Positions 35,605 to 45,331 of a DNA stretch of 64,000 nucleotides are shown here, piece after piece; position 1 is the first letter of the stretch; every line of letters starts with the position of its first letter. Location of the stretch: NCBI GenBank assembly GCA_050950065.1, contig JBMNGX010000001.1, positions 62,001 to 126,000 on the forward strand, in the 5' to 3' direction. A model generated the notes under the pieces. That model ran no database searches and was not told the DNA's origin. It was given only the letters and a program-made list of their open reading frames with translations. Origin of the DNA: JBAYOE01 sp050950065. Lineage in GTDB: Bacteria > Spirochaetota > Spirochaetia > Sphaerochaetales > Sphaerochaetaceae. The position numbers and the translations under genes were made by a program.

Positions 35605-36579
35605 TTAGGGCTCTGGGAGGTAGTTCTTTAAAATATTTTGCAACATTGCAACAAACTTTTTTCTAAAACTCTTAGGTTCTAAAACTTCTACAGCATCTCC
35701 ACATTGAATCAATCTTAAAAATAGTTCGATTGAGTTTTCTGCCTCAATATAACAAAACAACTGACCTTGCTCATTTTTTTCATACCTAATAGATTTATAG
35801 TTTATCGCTCTAAACGAGTTCAAAGCCGATTGTTCTTTTATTTTTAAAACAAGGGGGATGAAGTCAATACTATCGTAAGATTCTTTAGTTGGACCTTTTT
35901 GAAATGGTTTAAGGTTATCAGGGATAGTATAAGTTTGGTTAATAATAGTTGCCGAAGAGATTGAGGTGATATCAATTGTTGTAATTTCAGCGGTGTGGCG
36001 TAAGCGCCCAGTTACACTGATTGGGTTTCGCCCACTCTCATCTTCTCTAAAGCCAATGAAGTAGGGGGCAAATTCAGTCTCAACTTCTTTATCTTCAAGG
36101 ATGTGATTTAAGCGAACCATTTTACCTGAGACCCAACTGTCGATTAAAACTTCTAAAACAGTGTTGAATTTATCGTCACTAGAGCCTTTTTTATAAAGTT
36201 GCTGATCAATTGACTCAGCTAAATTTAGGATGTTATCAGAAATTGTAGGGGCATAGGAGCGCATATTCATGGCAATCTTTCTTAAACCACTAGCTAAGTG
36301 GGGATTTTGGAATTCACTGTTGGTTGCCAATTTTTCAGCAGAGAGGTTAAAAGCTAAAGATTCATATAAACTTAAAGAGATGTTTTCATCTTCACTGTTG
36401 CCCCTTATTTTAATTAAGTGGTTCTCTTCATAAATATCGATATGTTCTTTAAGTTTTTCGATGTAACGACTAATAGTAGATCTGTGCACTCCTAATCTGC
36501 GTGCAATCTCTGCTCGCCTCAACCCCTCAGGGTGGGAGTGTAAGAGTAAGTTTAATTGAACGACCCTCTCTCCTTTCAT
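35605..36579 (-). CDS. HTH/WYL-domain transcriptional regulator
   Basis: 324-residue cytosolic DNA-binding protein. Residues about 8-55 form a winged helix of the DeoR/HTH_11 type (RAEIARRLGVHRSTISRYIEKL), and the rest is a WYL-type ligand or nucleic-acid sensing domain and extension (FRAINYKSIRYE, then a C-terminal wing ending in KSFRKKFVAML). WYL regulators respond to stress, DNA damage or phage, or act on nearby metabolic genes. Its promoter contains an inverted repeat just downstream of the -10, which suggests autorepression. Rubredoxin, the next gene on this strand, shares part of that sequence. Confidence 0.85.
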   Translation of the reverse strand: MKGERVVQLNLLLHSHPEGLRRAEIARRLGVHRSTISRYIEKLKEHIDIYEENHLIKIRGNSEDENISLSLYESLAFNLSAEKLATNSEFQNPHLASGLRKIAMNMRSYAPTISDNILNLAESIDQQLYKKGSSDDKFNTVLEVLIDSWVSGKMVRLNHILEDKEVETEFAPYFIGFREDESGRNPISVTGRLRHTAEITTIDITSISSATIINQTYTIPDNLKPFQKGPTKESYDSIDFIPLVLKIKEQSALNSFRAINYKSIRYEKNEQGQLFCYIEAENSIELFLRLIQCGDAVEVLEPKSFRKKFVAMLQNILKNYLPEP

Positions 36580-36596
36580 TAAAATCCCCTTTTAAA

Positions 36597-36641
36597 GTTG
36601 CACCAAAATGCAACAAGTTGCCAAAGTATACCATGTATACT
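36597..36641. promoter_or_regulatory. divergent WYL/slyX promoter region with autoregulatory-type operator
   Basis: Two -10 boxes face away from each other in the inverted repeat AGTATAC-CAT-GTATACT (36625-36641): minus TGG+TATACT (extended -10) for the WYL gene and plus TATACT (36636-36641) for slyX. The inverted repeat GTTGCA-N6-TGCAAC (36597-36602/36609-36614) falls at about +5 to +22 of the WYL transcript, a classical position for autorepression. Confidence 0.5.
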
Positions 36642-36692
36642 CTTGTAGCAAAACTGATTGTGTTATTTAATGCATTTAAAAGGAGAAACTAG

Positions 36693-36893
36693 GTGGCAGA
36701 TAATGATCTAATTAGTCTAGAAATTAAAATAACTTATCTTGAAGAAGCATTGGCAACACTTAATGAGCTACTCATTGATCAAACTAAAGAGATACAGTTT
36801 TTAAAAGAGCGGCTTAAGAAAATAGAGAATAAAATTGAAGAGGGGAAATTGGACAACACCTCTTTACCCTTTGAAAAACCTCCCCACTACTAA
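36693..36893 (+). CDS. slyX: SlyX-like coiled-coil protein
   Basis: 66-residue, highly charged, mostly helical protein with heptad-like hydrophobic spacing over residues 5-50 (a coiled coil), ending in PPHY, the hallmark C-terminus of the SlyX family. The family's function is unknown. Start is GTG, supported by AGGAG 7 nt upstream. Its end overlaps the acyl-ACP thioesterase gene by 4 bp tail to tail. Confidence 0.75.
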   Translation: MADNDLISLEIKITYLEEALATLNELLIDQTKEIQFLKERLKKIENKIEEGKLDNTSLPFEKPPHY

Positions 36894-37657
36894 GAGTGAG
36901 AGACCCACTTAGTAGAAGCAACAGAGAGAACTTTGTTCTCTTTATTGGAAACTTGGTGGTGTAGTATTAACTCATCTAAAGAGGCAGTTGCAGTTAAAAC
37001 TTCAATTTTATCTGTGTTGTAAGCTTGAGCTAAGTAGGAGATGTCGAGTTCAACTAACTTGTGACTCTCTCTAAAAGAGAAATCGAGTGAGTCTAACATC
37101 CACTTAAAATAGATGACGTTATTTATGTGTTGATTTAAGTCGCTATCCTCATACATGATAGTTGGATTGTAGGTGATAATCTTATCATACGACTCTTTGT
37201 CAAATCTGATCTTTCTTCCCAAATCTGGATTTACCTCAATTGGTTCTTTGACTGGGGCCTTCATAAAGTTAATTTGTTGAGGTTTAATAGGGCGTTGAGT
37301 TTCTAAATCCATTATTACCCATTGTGATAAAGAGGTGAAAAGGGCCCCTACTTCAGGATGGCTTACCCTACAAACTCTAGGAAAATAAAATCTCCACGGT
37401 TTTTGGGGCCAAGTCTCTAAGTTAATTGAGTTAGGCCACCCAACGTAGTTGTAAATTTCCATTTTTGTTCTAGTGACAACCCAAGTTTTTCCCTCTTTCA
37501 TAAGTTGAGGGATACTCAAGTTCTTTTGATAAGCATGAAAACCTGCAGCCTCTTGCATCATCAGCAAGTAAACAGAGGGGTGAATTGAGTTTTGCTGATC
37601 AACTTCATGACTACTAATTCTAACTACATCTTTGAAAACACCATCAACGATTTCCAT
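36890..37657 (-). CDS. acyl-[acyl-carrier-protein] thioesterase (FatA/FatB-like)
   Basis: 255-residue double hot-dog enzyme that hydrolyses acyl-ACP to free fatty acid, ending chain synthesis. Family marks are the N-terminal hot-dog with WVVTRTKMEIYNYVGWP (substrate tunnel region) and the second hot-dog DSDLNQHINNVIYFKW, holding the catalytic Asn and His. The ATG at 37657 overlaps the rsmD stop by one nt and has AGGA upstream, so translation is coupled. Bacterial members are found mainly in anaerobes and Gram-positives. Confidence 0.88.
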   Translation of the reverse strand: MEIVDGVFKDVVRISSHEVDQQNSIHPSVYLLMMQEAAGFHAYQKNLSIPQLMKEGKTWVVTRTKMEIYNYVGWPNSINLETWPQKPWRFYFPRVCRVSHPEVGALFTSLSQWVIMDLETQRPIKPQQINFMKAPVKEPIEVNPDLGRKIRFDKESYDKIITYNPTIMYEDSDLNQHINNVIYFKWMLDSLDFSFRESHKLVELDISYLAQAYNTDKIEVLTATASLDELILHHQVSNKENKVLSVASTKWVSHS

Positions 37658-38199
37658 CACTTATCCTCATTAATATAAAATCTAAGTAAAGAGCGTCCAT
37701 ACTTTCTCTCATCATGAAATTTCAAATTCCCTATCTCTTCAGGCCACAGTTTTTGCTCTTCAGAGGGGTAGTGGATTATGAAAAAGGAGTTGGGCTTAAG
37801 AACTTTATGTTTATCAACTAAGCGGGCAATCTTAAGTTTATTGGACATTGGGAAAGGGGGATCGGCATAAACAATGTCGTAACTAATTTTGGCTTGCGGT
37901 AAAAAGCGCAAGACATCTGTTGAAAACAACTTTATATCGCTCTCTACAAAATCGATATTTTGTAAAATTGTCTTTTTCTTTTTGCGATCAAGTTCAACTA
38001 GATGAACTAAAGAGGCACCTCTTGAAGCTGCCTCAATTCCAACCAATCCACTTCCACTAAAAAGATCTAAAAAGCTAAGATCTGTAATGTCGCTAAGGAT
38101 AGAGAACAATGATTCTCTCATTTTTTCCATCGCTGGGCGAATAATCCCAACAGGACAAACAATCTTTCTCCCTTTGTAAATTCCACCAGAAATTCTCAT
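37657..38199 (-). CDS. rsmD: 16S rRNA (guanine(966)-N2)-methyltransferase
   Basis: 180-residue SAM-dependent enzyme modifying G966 of 16S rRNA. It starts with the conserved MRISGGIYKGRKI, has the SAM-binding DLFSGSGLVGIEAASRGA (about residues 41-58) and the catalytic YADPPF motif near 114. There is no Shine-Dalgarno sequence, and TATAAT (minus, 38209-38214) lies 9 nt before the ATG, so it may have a leaderless transcript in addition to read-through from recG, 32 bp upstream. Confidence 0.93.
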   Translation of the reverse strand: MRISGGIYKGRKIVCPVGIIRPAMEKMRESLFSILSDITDLSFLDLFSGSGLVGIEAASRGASLVHLVELDRKKKKTILQNIDFVESDIKLFSTDVLRFLPQAKISYDIVYADPPFPMSNKLKIARLVDKHKVLKPNSFFIIHYPSEEQKLWPEEIGNLKFHDERKYGRSLLRFYINEDK

Positions 38200-38231
38200 A
38201 CAACCTACATTATAATAAAAAGAGATAAAGG

Positions 38232-40307
38232 TTAACTGTTGATGTGATTTTCACTAAAAGGGGGAGCTTTTAATAAGACGTTTCGTATCTCTTTGTTTTG
38301 ATGATTATCTAAATAGGGGTCGGTTGCTAAAATAGCATCTACTGCCTCTTTAGAGAGTTCTAAAAGTTCTTGATCATTTGTTATTGAAGCAAAGCGGAGC
38401 TTTAAAAAGCCCGATTGCTTAAGTCCTGTAACTTCTCCAGGTCCCCTTATTAATAGATCTTGTTCAGCGATAAAAAATCCATCAGTAGATTCTTTCATCA
38501 CCATCAACCTTTTTTTTGCCTCATCGCTCAAAGGCTCTTCGTAAACTAAAAAGCAATAAGATTGTAAAGAAGAGCGTCCCACTCTTCCTCTAAGCTGATG
38601 AAGTGCAGCTAAGCCAAAGCGTTCAGCATGCTCAATCACCATACAAGTGGCAGTGGGAACATCGATACCAACTTCAACAACACTTGTTGAAACTAAATAG
38701 GCCAACTTGTTCTCTCTAAACTCTTTTAAAATTTCCACTTTTTGTTCTTCTGGGAGACGGCTGTGGATAAGTTTAGAAGGAACATTGGGATAAGTTTTTT
38801 TCAAAAATTGGTACATAGATTCAACATCGCGCAGTGTTGATTCTCCTTGATCGTCAATTCTTGGGTAAACAAAATAGGCTTGATGACCTCGTTCAAATTC
38901 AACTCCAATTGCTTTGTACATCCGCTCTCTACTTTCATTAGCAACTAAATAGGTTGTTACTGGCAATCTTCCATGGGGCATACTTTTAATTGTTGAGATG
39001 TTTAAATCTCCAAATAAGGTTAGTGCCAAAGAGCGGGGAATTGGGGTGGCACTCATTAAAAGTAAGTCGGGTGATCTACTTTTTTTAACCAAACTAACTC
39101 TTTGTGCTACTCCAAAGCGGTGTTGCTCATCAATGATTATGTAACTTAAGTTTTTGAACTTCACATCGGTTGAAAAGAGGGCATGTGTTCCAATTATGAT
39201 ATCAATGTCCCCTTCCTTTAAAGCTTCTAGAAGAAGTTTTTTTCTACTTTGTACAACAGAGCCTGTTAAAAAAGCGACCCTGATGCCAAAAGGCTCTAGC
39301 CACAAAGCAGCTTGTTCAGCGTGTTGGCGTGCCAATAACTCTGTTGGTGCCATAAAAGCAACTTGTTCATTTTTCTCAATAACCTGTAAAGCGGTGAGCC
39401 ACGCAACTAAGGTTTTTCCTGAACCAACATCTCCTTGTAAAAGGCGGTTCATTCCCCCCTCTTTTAAATTTATAGAGATCTCTTTTAAAACCCTTTTTTG
39501 ATCAACAGTTAATTCAAAGGGGAGGCTTTGTAAAAAGTTTTGTTGCAACTTAGATAAACTAAATTCACCAGTAAACTTCTTGCTACTTTTTAAAAAACTT
39601 TTTTGTCTGTTTATAAAAAGAAGATAAAAAAGCTCTATAAAAGCTAAAGTATTGTGAGCTTTAGTGGCAGCTTCAGTTGAAGAGGGAAAGTGTAAATTCC
39701 TAATAGCTTGATCAATAGTGTAAAGTGAGTATTTTTCAATTAAGCTAATTGGAAGTTCTTCATCAAAAGAGCTAATTAATTTTAAAGCTGAAGAGACATC
39801 GCGTCTAATAATCTTTTGCGTTAAAGAGCTAGAAAGGGGGTAAATGGGGAGTAACTTTCCAAATGAGGGGGGCATAGAACCATCCTCATTTAACAAAGTC
39901 ATCTCAAATTGAGAGCTTTGAAGTTCTTTGTAGTTGATATTAAATTGGCCCCATAAATAGAAAGTTTTACCAACAGTTAAAACACGCTCTAAAAAGTTTC
40001 TTCCAAAACAAAGCAAGGAGGCTTTAGTTGGAATAGAAGAAGAGATATCTACTACAGTAACTTTGAGGGTCTTTTTACCAAAACCACCAAAATAGGAGTG
40101 TTCTACTACTTTAACTTTTGTATTTGCATACTCCCCCTCATTTACTTCACCTAGAGGTTTTATTGTTAGACGATCTTCGTAAGTACGTGGGGAAAGTAGT
40201 AGTAGATCTGCTAGTGTGTAAACAGAGAGCTTTTCGTAAGATAAGCTGAGTTGTTTGCCAACTCCTTTAAGTGTTGTAACTGGTTGATTGAACTCTCTGA
40301 TGAGCAC
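38232..40307 (-). CDS. recG: ATP-dependent DNA helicase RecG
   Basis: 691-residue fork-reversal and branch-migration helicase of recombination and repair. An N-terminal wedge/OB region (about 1-170) precedes the helicase core: Walker A GDVGSGKTLVAW, MAPTELLARQHA, DEQH box (IIIDEQHRFGV), SATPIPRSLALT, and the motif V/VI block VVEVGIDVPTA...GRVGRS. The C-terminal TRG-like region is present. GTG start with AGGAG 7 nt upstream. It sits between yggT and rsmD on the minus strand, probably one operon from dnaE onward. Confidence 0.96.
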   Translation of the reverse strand: MLIREFNQPVTTLKGVGKQLSLSYEKLSVYTLADLLLLSPRTYEDRLTIKPLGEVNEGEYANTKVKVVEHSYFGGFGKKTLKVTVVDISSSIPTKASLLCFGRNFLERVLTVGKTFYLWGQFNINYKELQSSQFEMTLLNEDGSMPPSFGKLLPIYPLSSSLTQKIIRRDVSSALKLISSFDEELPISLIEKYSLYTIDQAIRNLHFPSSTEAATKAHNTLAFIELFYLLFINRQKSFLKSSKKFTGEFSLSKLQQNFLQSLPFELTVDQKRVLKEISINLKEGGMNRLLQGDVGSGKTLVAWLTALQVIEKNEQVAFMAPTELLARQHAEQAALWLEPFGIRVAFLTGSVVQSRKKLLLEALKEGDIDIIIGTHALFSTDVKFKNLSYIIIDEQHRFGVAQRVSLVKKSRSPDLLLMSATPIPRSLALTLFGDLNISTIKSMPHGRLPVTTYLVANESRERMYKAIGVEFERGHQAYFVYPRIDDQGESTLRDVESMYQFLKKTYPNVPSKLIHSRLPEEQKVEILKEFRENKLAYLVSTSVVEVGIDVPTATCMVIEHAERFGLAALHQLRGRVGRSSLQSYCFLVYEEPLSDEAKKRLMVMKESTDGFFIAEQDLLIRGPGEVTGLKQSGFLKLRFASITNDQELLELSKEAVDAILATDPYLDNHQNKEIRNVLLKAPPFSENHINS

Positions 40308-40317
40308 TTTAAAACTC

Positions 40318-40899
40318 CTACATTAGTAGAGAAATTAGATACCCAATCAATAAAGAGAGCAGAATGTATAAAGCAATAGCAACTCCTAAAGCAGTCCATA
40401 AGAGGTTGCGATCGCTAACTTCTTCCCCTTTGTAAAAAGATCTATGAATAAAATTAAGGGGCTCTTTTAGCCAAGAGTCTAAGATTGCGATATAGGTAAT
40501 TGTGTTGGGACTTCTTCGGTAAGTGAAATAGAGTCTTACCCCTAACAAGATGATTAAAATACCCAATATTAGAGAGCCTACACCACTCCAAAGAACTTCA
40601 ATGATTGTTGCAATTAGGTAGTTGAATGAGAACTTTCTAGTTAGTGAAAGGGCATAGAAGATTCTTTGAACAAGGGAGACTGAGATAATTGCAGCTAGAG
40701 GGGTAAAATCGAGCACTCCTCGATTAAATAAATTAAAAGATCTAAAGAAGTTTAAGTAGGGGTCCACTATCGAGCTCAATAAATTTTCAAATTCAGATTT
40801 AGGACGATTGGCACTCGTCCAAGTTAAAACAACTCTAACAACAATTAAGATGTTGAAAATAGAAAGTAGTGTGCTAGCTATTCGGGCAAATTGTGCCAT
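40318..40899 (-). CDS. YggT family membrane protein
   Basis: 193-residue membrane protein with two YggT-like units: an N-terminal segment followed by SIVDPYLNFFRS (the family's DPyL motif, about residues 45-56) and a second similar pair of hydrophobic segments after residue 90, with ILDSWLKEPLNFIHR resembling a second copy. The role of the family is poorly known (osmotic shock tolerance, envelope). AAGGAGG lies about 6 nt before the start. It follows dnaE by 11 bp. Confidence 0.82.
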   Translation of the reverse strand: MAQFARIASTLLSIFNILIVVRVVLTWTSANRPKSEFENLLSSIVDPYLNFFRSFNLFNRGVLDFTPLAAIISVSLVQRIFYALSLTRKFSFNYLIATIIEVLWSGVGSLILGILIILLGVRLYFTYRRSPNTITYIAILDSWLKEPLNFIHRSFYKGEEVSDRNLLWTALGVAIALYILLSLLIGYLISLLM

Positions 40900-40910
40900 C
40901 TCAGACCTCC

Positions 40911-43900
40911 TTAATTGAACCAGATATCACCAACAGCGTGGTGCTCTTTTAAGCTCTTAATAAATTCATCGTTACACTCTACAGAGAACTCTCTTCCCGC
41001 CTTAATTACTTGAGAAACCTCTTTTGAAGCCACTTTTTCATAGTTTTTAACTAGGTGTATTTTTAAAGCGCAAGGGCCACTGTAGGTGATACAAGTATCT
41101 AAGACAGACTTTAGGGTGTTGTGATCACAAAGATCTTCAATTAGTAGAATATGGGCCTCTTTGTAAGTGGTGGGTTCTAAGGTGTCGGGATCAACTATTG
41201 AATCAATTATAAAAGAGAGTTTATCTTGGCGCCTTTCAAACTTACCATTGATCCCATAAATAGAGTCAACTTTTAAATTGGGCCCAATATCGCTCCAAGT
41301 CTTTGGGAAAGCCACAGCTTCAACACTACCATTAAAGTCGGTAAGTTCAATAAAGGCCATTCGATCGCCATTGCCCCGTTTTGTTGTAATCTCTTTTAAG
41401 TTAGTGACCATTGCTACTAAAGTAACAGCTCTAGAAGTTGGAATTTTATTCTCATCTTTAAGATTAACTTTAACAACCTTTTCCCATATTGGACGATATA
41501 GATCCATTGGGTGTCCACTAACATAAAATCCTAAAAGCTGTTTCTCTTTTTCAAGCTTCTCTAACAGGGTTGTATCACTAACTACCTCCATCTCAAAGCT
41601 CTCCATCTCTTTCTCTTGCTCAGCATCAAACAAACTTGCTTGTCCAAAGGCACTACTTTGCTGCCTTCTTTGAGCATACTTTAAAGCCATCTCCAAGTTT
41701 GCCATCAAGGTGGGTCTATTTACCCCTAGTTTATCAAAAGAGCCAGCTAAAACTAAAGACTCTAAGAGTTTTGAGTTTAAGGCACGAGGTTCACTACGAT
41801 AAAGGAAATCTAAGAAATCTGTGTAAGGGCCATTTTTTCTTCGCTCAGCTAAAATAGATTCAACAGCAGCCTCACCAACGTTCTTAATACCTTGTAGTCC
41901 ATAAATAATTTTACCATCAACAACTGTGAATTGACGCTCACTTTCGTTAATTGAAGGGGGAGTAATCTCTAGTCCCATTTGTTTAGTTTCGCTTAAGTAT
42001 TGACTAAACTTATCGGGGTTGTTCATCTCGTTAGTTAAGTTAGCTGCCATAAATTCAGCGGGGTAGTTAGCCTTTAAATAAGCAGTACGATAAGCAACTA
42101 CAGAATAAGCTGCAGCGTGCGATTTGTTAAAACCGTAGTCTGCAAAAGGAAGGAGCATCTCAAAAATACCTTCAGCAACCTTTTTGGGATACCCATTGCT
42201 TTGAGCTCCCTCAATAAAGTGTTGCTTCTCTTTGAGCATTACTTCAGGCTCTTTTTTCCCCATTGCCCGCCTAAGTAAATCGGCATTACCTAAAGAGTAG
42301 CCTCCAATAACTCGGGCAATTCTCATAACTTGCTCTTGGTAAACAACAACACCATAAGTTGTTTTTAAAATATCTTCTAAATCTTTATGGTAGTAATCTA
42401 TTTTCTTGTTGCTGTTTTTAGATTCAATAAATTTGGGGATATATGCCATAGGACCTGGACGATAAAGGGCGTTCAAAGCAACTAAGTCTTCAATACTAGA
42501 GGGCTTAGCATCTCTTAAAACTCTTCTCATCCCCATACTCTCAAATTGGAAAACACCAGCACTATCACCACGACTAAGCATCTCAAAGGTGTTTTCATCA
42601 AATTCATCAACTTCATCAATGGCAAAATTGGGATCGTTTCGTTTAATTAAATTTTCAGTGTGTTTAATTAAGGTGAGAGTCTTTAGACCTAAAAAGTCCA
42701 TCTTAATTAATCCACACCCCTCTAACATCCCCATGGTGTACTGAGTTGAGATTGCCCCTGTTTTTGCATCACGGTACAAAGGAACATACTCAGTTAACTC
42801 TTTTTTCCCAATTACTACCCCAGCTGCGTGAGTTGAGGTATGACGGTTAAATCCTTCTAATCTTTTAGCAACACTGAAAAGCTCTGAATAAACTCCCCCT
42901 TGTTGCTCCAACTCCCTAAGCTCTTCAGTGTGATCTATAACTGCTTGGACAGATAGCTTTTTAGGCTTACCTGTTTTTTCATCGGGTGGAAGAACTTCGG
43001 GAACTAAGTTTACAATCCTAGTTGCTTCAGCGAATGGGATATCTAATACCCTCGCGACATCTTTTAAAACAGCTTTAATTTTTAGTGTTCCAAAAGTGGC
43101 AATTTGGGCAACTCTTTCAGAGCCATATTTGTTAGTAACATAATCGATAACTTCTTGGCGCCTTTCGTAACAAAAGTCGATATCAAAATCTGGCATTGAA
43201 ATTCTTTCAGGATTTAAAAACCTCTCAAAAATTAAGTTGTACTTAATTGGATCGATGTCAGTTATAGTCATCGCATAAGCAACTAAAGAGCCAGCTCCCG
43301 AGCCTCTTCCAGGTCCCACAGGGATATCGTTTTGTTTAGCCCAATAAATAAAATCCCAAACAATTAAAAAATATCCTGTGTATCTCATATCGATAATTAC
43401 TTTAAGCTCATAATCGAGCCTCTCTTGTAACTCATCGGTAATTACAGAGTATCTTTTCTCTAGTCCTGTTTGGGCAATGTGGCGTAAGTACTCATCAGGA
43501 TTGTCAAAACCTTCAGGAATTTCATAATCGGGAAGTTCAGGTCCATCTTGTCTAATATAAACATCGCACTTTTGGGCAATTTTAATGCTGTTTTCAATTG
43601 CCTCTGGAATGTATGAGAAAAGTTGGGCCATCTCCTCTCCACTTTTCATATAAAACTGATCAGATTCAAACCTGAGGCGATCGGTGTCACTTTTCTTTTT
43701 GTTTGTCCCAATACATAAAACAATATCTTGGGCATTCGCATCGGTTTTTTCGATGTAGTGGATATCGTTAGTGGCAACTAAAGGAATTTCAAGCTCCTTG
43801 GCTAATTGAATTATTAAGGGGTTTGTCCTTTTTTGATCTGCAAGGTTATGATCTTGAAGCTCCAAATAGTAGCGTTCGTTATCAAAAACTGAGGCGTAGT

Positions 43901-44384
43901 ATAAAGCTCTTTGTTTTGCTTTATTGTAATTGCCCTCCATCAATAAGGTGGGAATTTCACCTGCTAAACAGGCAGAGAGACATATCAACCCTTCGTTGTA
44001 TTGTTCTAAAAGCTTGTCACTAACTCTTGGTTTGTAGTAGTACCCATCAATATAAGAGATTGAATTTAGCCTCATTAAGTTTTTATAACCAATCTCATTG
44101 GTGGCCAAAAGAACTAAGTGGTAATAACGTGAACCACTTTCAGTGGTCCCTTTAGTGGTGTGAGATTCTGGGTTAACATAAAACTCACACCCAATGATTG
44201 GGTTTATTCCAGCTGCTTTGCAACTTTTGTAAAACTTCAATGCACCAAACATGTTTCCATGGTCTGTTATAGCCAAATGCTCCATCCCAAGCTCTTTTGC
44301 CTTAGCAACATAGCGTGAAATTGGAGCAGCTCCATCTAATAGTGAGTAGTCTGTATGATTATGTAAGTGGACAAATGGGACCAT
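40911..44384 (-). CDS. dnaE: DNA polymerase III alpha subunit
   Basis: 1157-residue replicative polymerase. It has an N-terminal PHP domain (HNHTDYSLLDG, residues about 7-17), the palm with the catalytic Asp pair in SMPDFDIDF (near 394), GRGSGAGSL and the finger region, the tandem HhH near 830, an OB fold and a C-terminal extension. The size and order match DnaE1 of spirochaetes; no proofreading exonuclease domain is inserted, so it is not PolC. AAGGAG precedes the start. Confidence 0.97.
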   Translation of the reverse strand: MVPFVHLHNHTDYSLLDGAAPISRYVAKAKELGMEHLAITDHGNMFGALKFYKSCKAAGINPIIGCEFYVNPESHTTKGTTESGSRYYHLVLLATNEIGYKNLMRLNSISYIDGYYYKPRVSDKLLEQYNEGLICLSACLAGEIPTLLMEGNYNKAKQRALYYASVFDNERYYLELQDHNLADQKRTNPLIIQLAKELEIPLVATNDIHYIEKTDANAQDIVLCIGTNKKKSDTDRLRFESDQFYMKSGEEMAQLFSYIPEAIENSIKIAQKCDVYIRQDGPELPDYEIPEGFDNPDEYLRHIAQTGLEKRYSVITDELQERLDYELKVIIDMRYTGYFLIVWDFIYWAKQNDIPVGPGRGSGAGSLVAYAMTITDIDPIKYNLIFERFLNPERISMPDFDIDFCYERRQEVIDYVTNKYGSERVAQIATFGTLKIKAVLKDVARVLDIPFAEATRIVNLVPEVLPPDEKTGKPKKLSVQAVIDHTEELRELEQQGGVYSELFSVAKRLEGFNRHTSTHAAGVVIGKKELTEYVPLYRDAKTGAISTQYTMGMLEGCGLIKMDFLGLKTLTLIKHTENLIKRNDPNFAIDEVDEFDENTFEMLSRGDSAGVFQFESMGMRRVLRDAKPSSIEDLVALNALYRPGPMAYIPKFIESKNSNKKIDYYHKDLEDILKTTYGVVVYQEQVMRIARVIGGYSLGNADLLRRAMGKKEPEVMLKEKQHFIEGAQSNGYPKKVAEGIFEMLLPFADYGFNKSHAAAYSVVAYRTAYLKANYPAEFMAANLTNEMNNPDKFSQYLSETKQMGLEITPPSINESERQFTVVDGKIIYGLQGIKNVGEAAVESILAERRKNGPYTDFLDFLYRSEPRALNSKLLESLVLAGSFDKLGVNRPTLMANLEMALKYAQRRQQSSAFGQASLFDAEQEKEMESFEMEVVSDTTLLEKLEKEKQLLGFYVSGHPMDLYRPIWEKVVKVNLKDENKIPTSRAVTLVAMVTNLKEITTKRGNGDRMAFIELTDFNGSVEAVAFPKTWSDIGPNLKVDSIYGINGKFERRQDKLSFIIDSIVDPDTLEPTTYKEAHILLIEDLCDHNTLKSVLDTCITYSGPCALKIHLVKNYEKVASKEVSQVIKAGREFSVECNDEFIKSLKEHHAVGDIWFN

Positions 44385-44446
44385 CTCATTGACTCCTTAG
44401 CGAAGAGCATTGTACCACAGTGAAGCAGTTATGCTAAGCCTACAGG

Positions 44447-45331
44447 TTAAGTTAAACTGGTACTGTTTAGTTCGTGCAAAGCAGATTCAATAAATCTTTT
44501 TGCCCTTTCTACCTGAATTGGCAAAACATCGATTGAAATTTCAGAGTTTATTTGCTCAGTAACAGATTTTACTACCCTCTCAATTTGTTGAGTGGAAAGG
44601 GGTAATAGAGCCCCTTGCATTGAAATATCAACTTCTTGGGGAACTAAAAACAAAGAAGAGGGGAAGATAATACACATATTAAAGCGGGTAATTACCGATT
44701 GGTTGTAAAAGCAAGCAAAAGCCAAAGTTACTGAATCTGAAGGATCAATGATTGGTTTTCCAGTTCTGATAAAATAAGAAAAGTTCTCTTTATCAAAGGC
44801 TAGCCTTATGCGGGTAATAAATTCATTGCTTTTTAAGATGTAATTACCTTGTCGATCATACAAACGTCCAACTTCAACCCACCTAGTTGTAGTTCTAATT
44901 CCCATACAAGTTTTAACTTCAGCTTCAGCTTGTAGAGCACTTAATGCAGCGCTAAGAGAAAACCTTATTCCTTTGGTAGCTAAAGAGCCCCCTACAGACA
45001 TTTGAGAGCGAACTATTTTTGAGGCAGAGCTTTCTATAGTTTTGTGTAGTAGTGGGGGAAGAGCTTGGCGACCCACCGATAAAAGTTGTTCAAACGTTAC
45101 AGCAGACCCAATTTCTAAATAACGATCTGTTCTGTTGATTCTTTTTAACTCTGCTATTCTTCCAGTATAAATTATATCTTGAGCTTTTCCATTTATGTAG
45201 TAACCGGGGCGACTCATTATATAAGTGCCCCCTCCCCAAAAAATTGCATTTGGAAAGCGCGTTGCTACTGAGATGAGATCTCCCATCGTTCGAGGGAGGT
45301 GGACTGCAGGAGATCTAATACCTTCGTACAC
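44447..45331 (-). CDS. FAD-binding subunit of a xanthine-dehydrogenase-like (molybdenum hydroxylase family) complex
   Basis: Middle (flavin) subunit, about 294 residues. FAD-binding marks are present: WGGGTYIMS near the N-terminus and QMSVGGSLAT near residue 100 (GGN in most relatives), followed by the CO-dehydrogenase flavoprotein C-terminal domain. I place the start at the GTG at 45331, since AGGAGG lies 7 nt before it; a TTG 14 codons upstream has no ribosome site. It overlaps the Fe-S subunit gene by 17 bp. It would pass electrons from the Fe-S clusters to an acceptor. Confidence 0.8.
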   Translation of the reverse strand: MYEGIRSPAVHLPRTMGDLISVATRFPNAIFWGGGTYIMSRPGYYINGKAQDIIYTGRIAELKRINRTDRYLEIGSAVTFEQLLSVGRQALPPLLHKTIESSASKIVRSQMSVGGSLATKGIRFSLSAALSALQAEAEVKTCMGIRTTTRWVEVGRLYDRQGNYILKSNEFITRIRLAFDKENFSYFIRTGKPIIDPSDSVTLAFACFYNQSVITRFNMCIIFPSSLFLVPQEVDISMQGALLPLSTQQIERVVKSVTEQINSEISIDVLPIQVERAKRFIESALHELNSTSLT

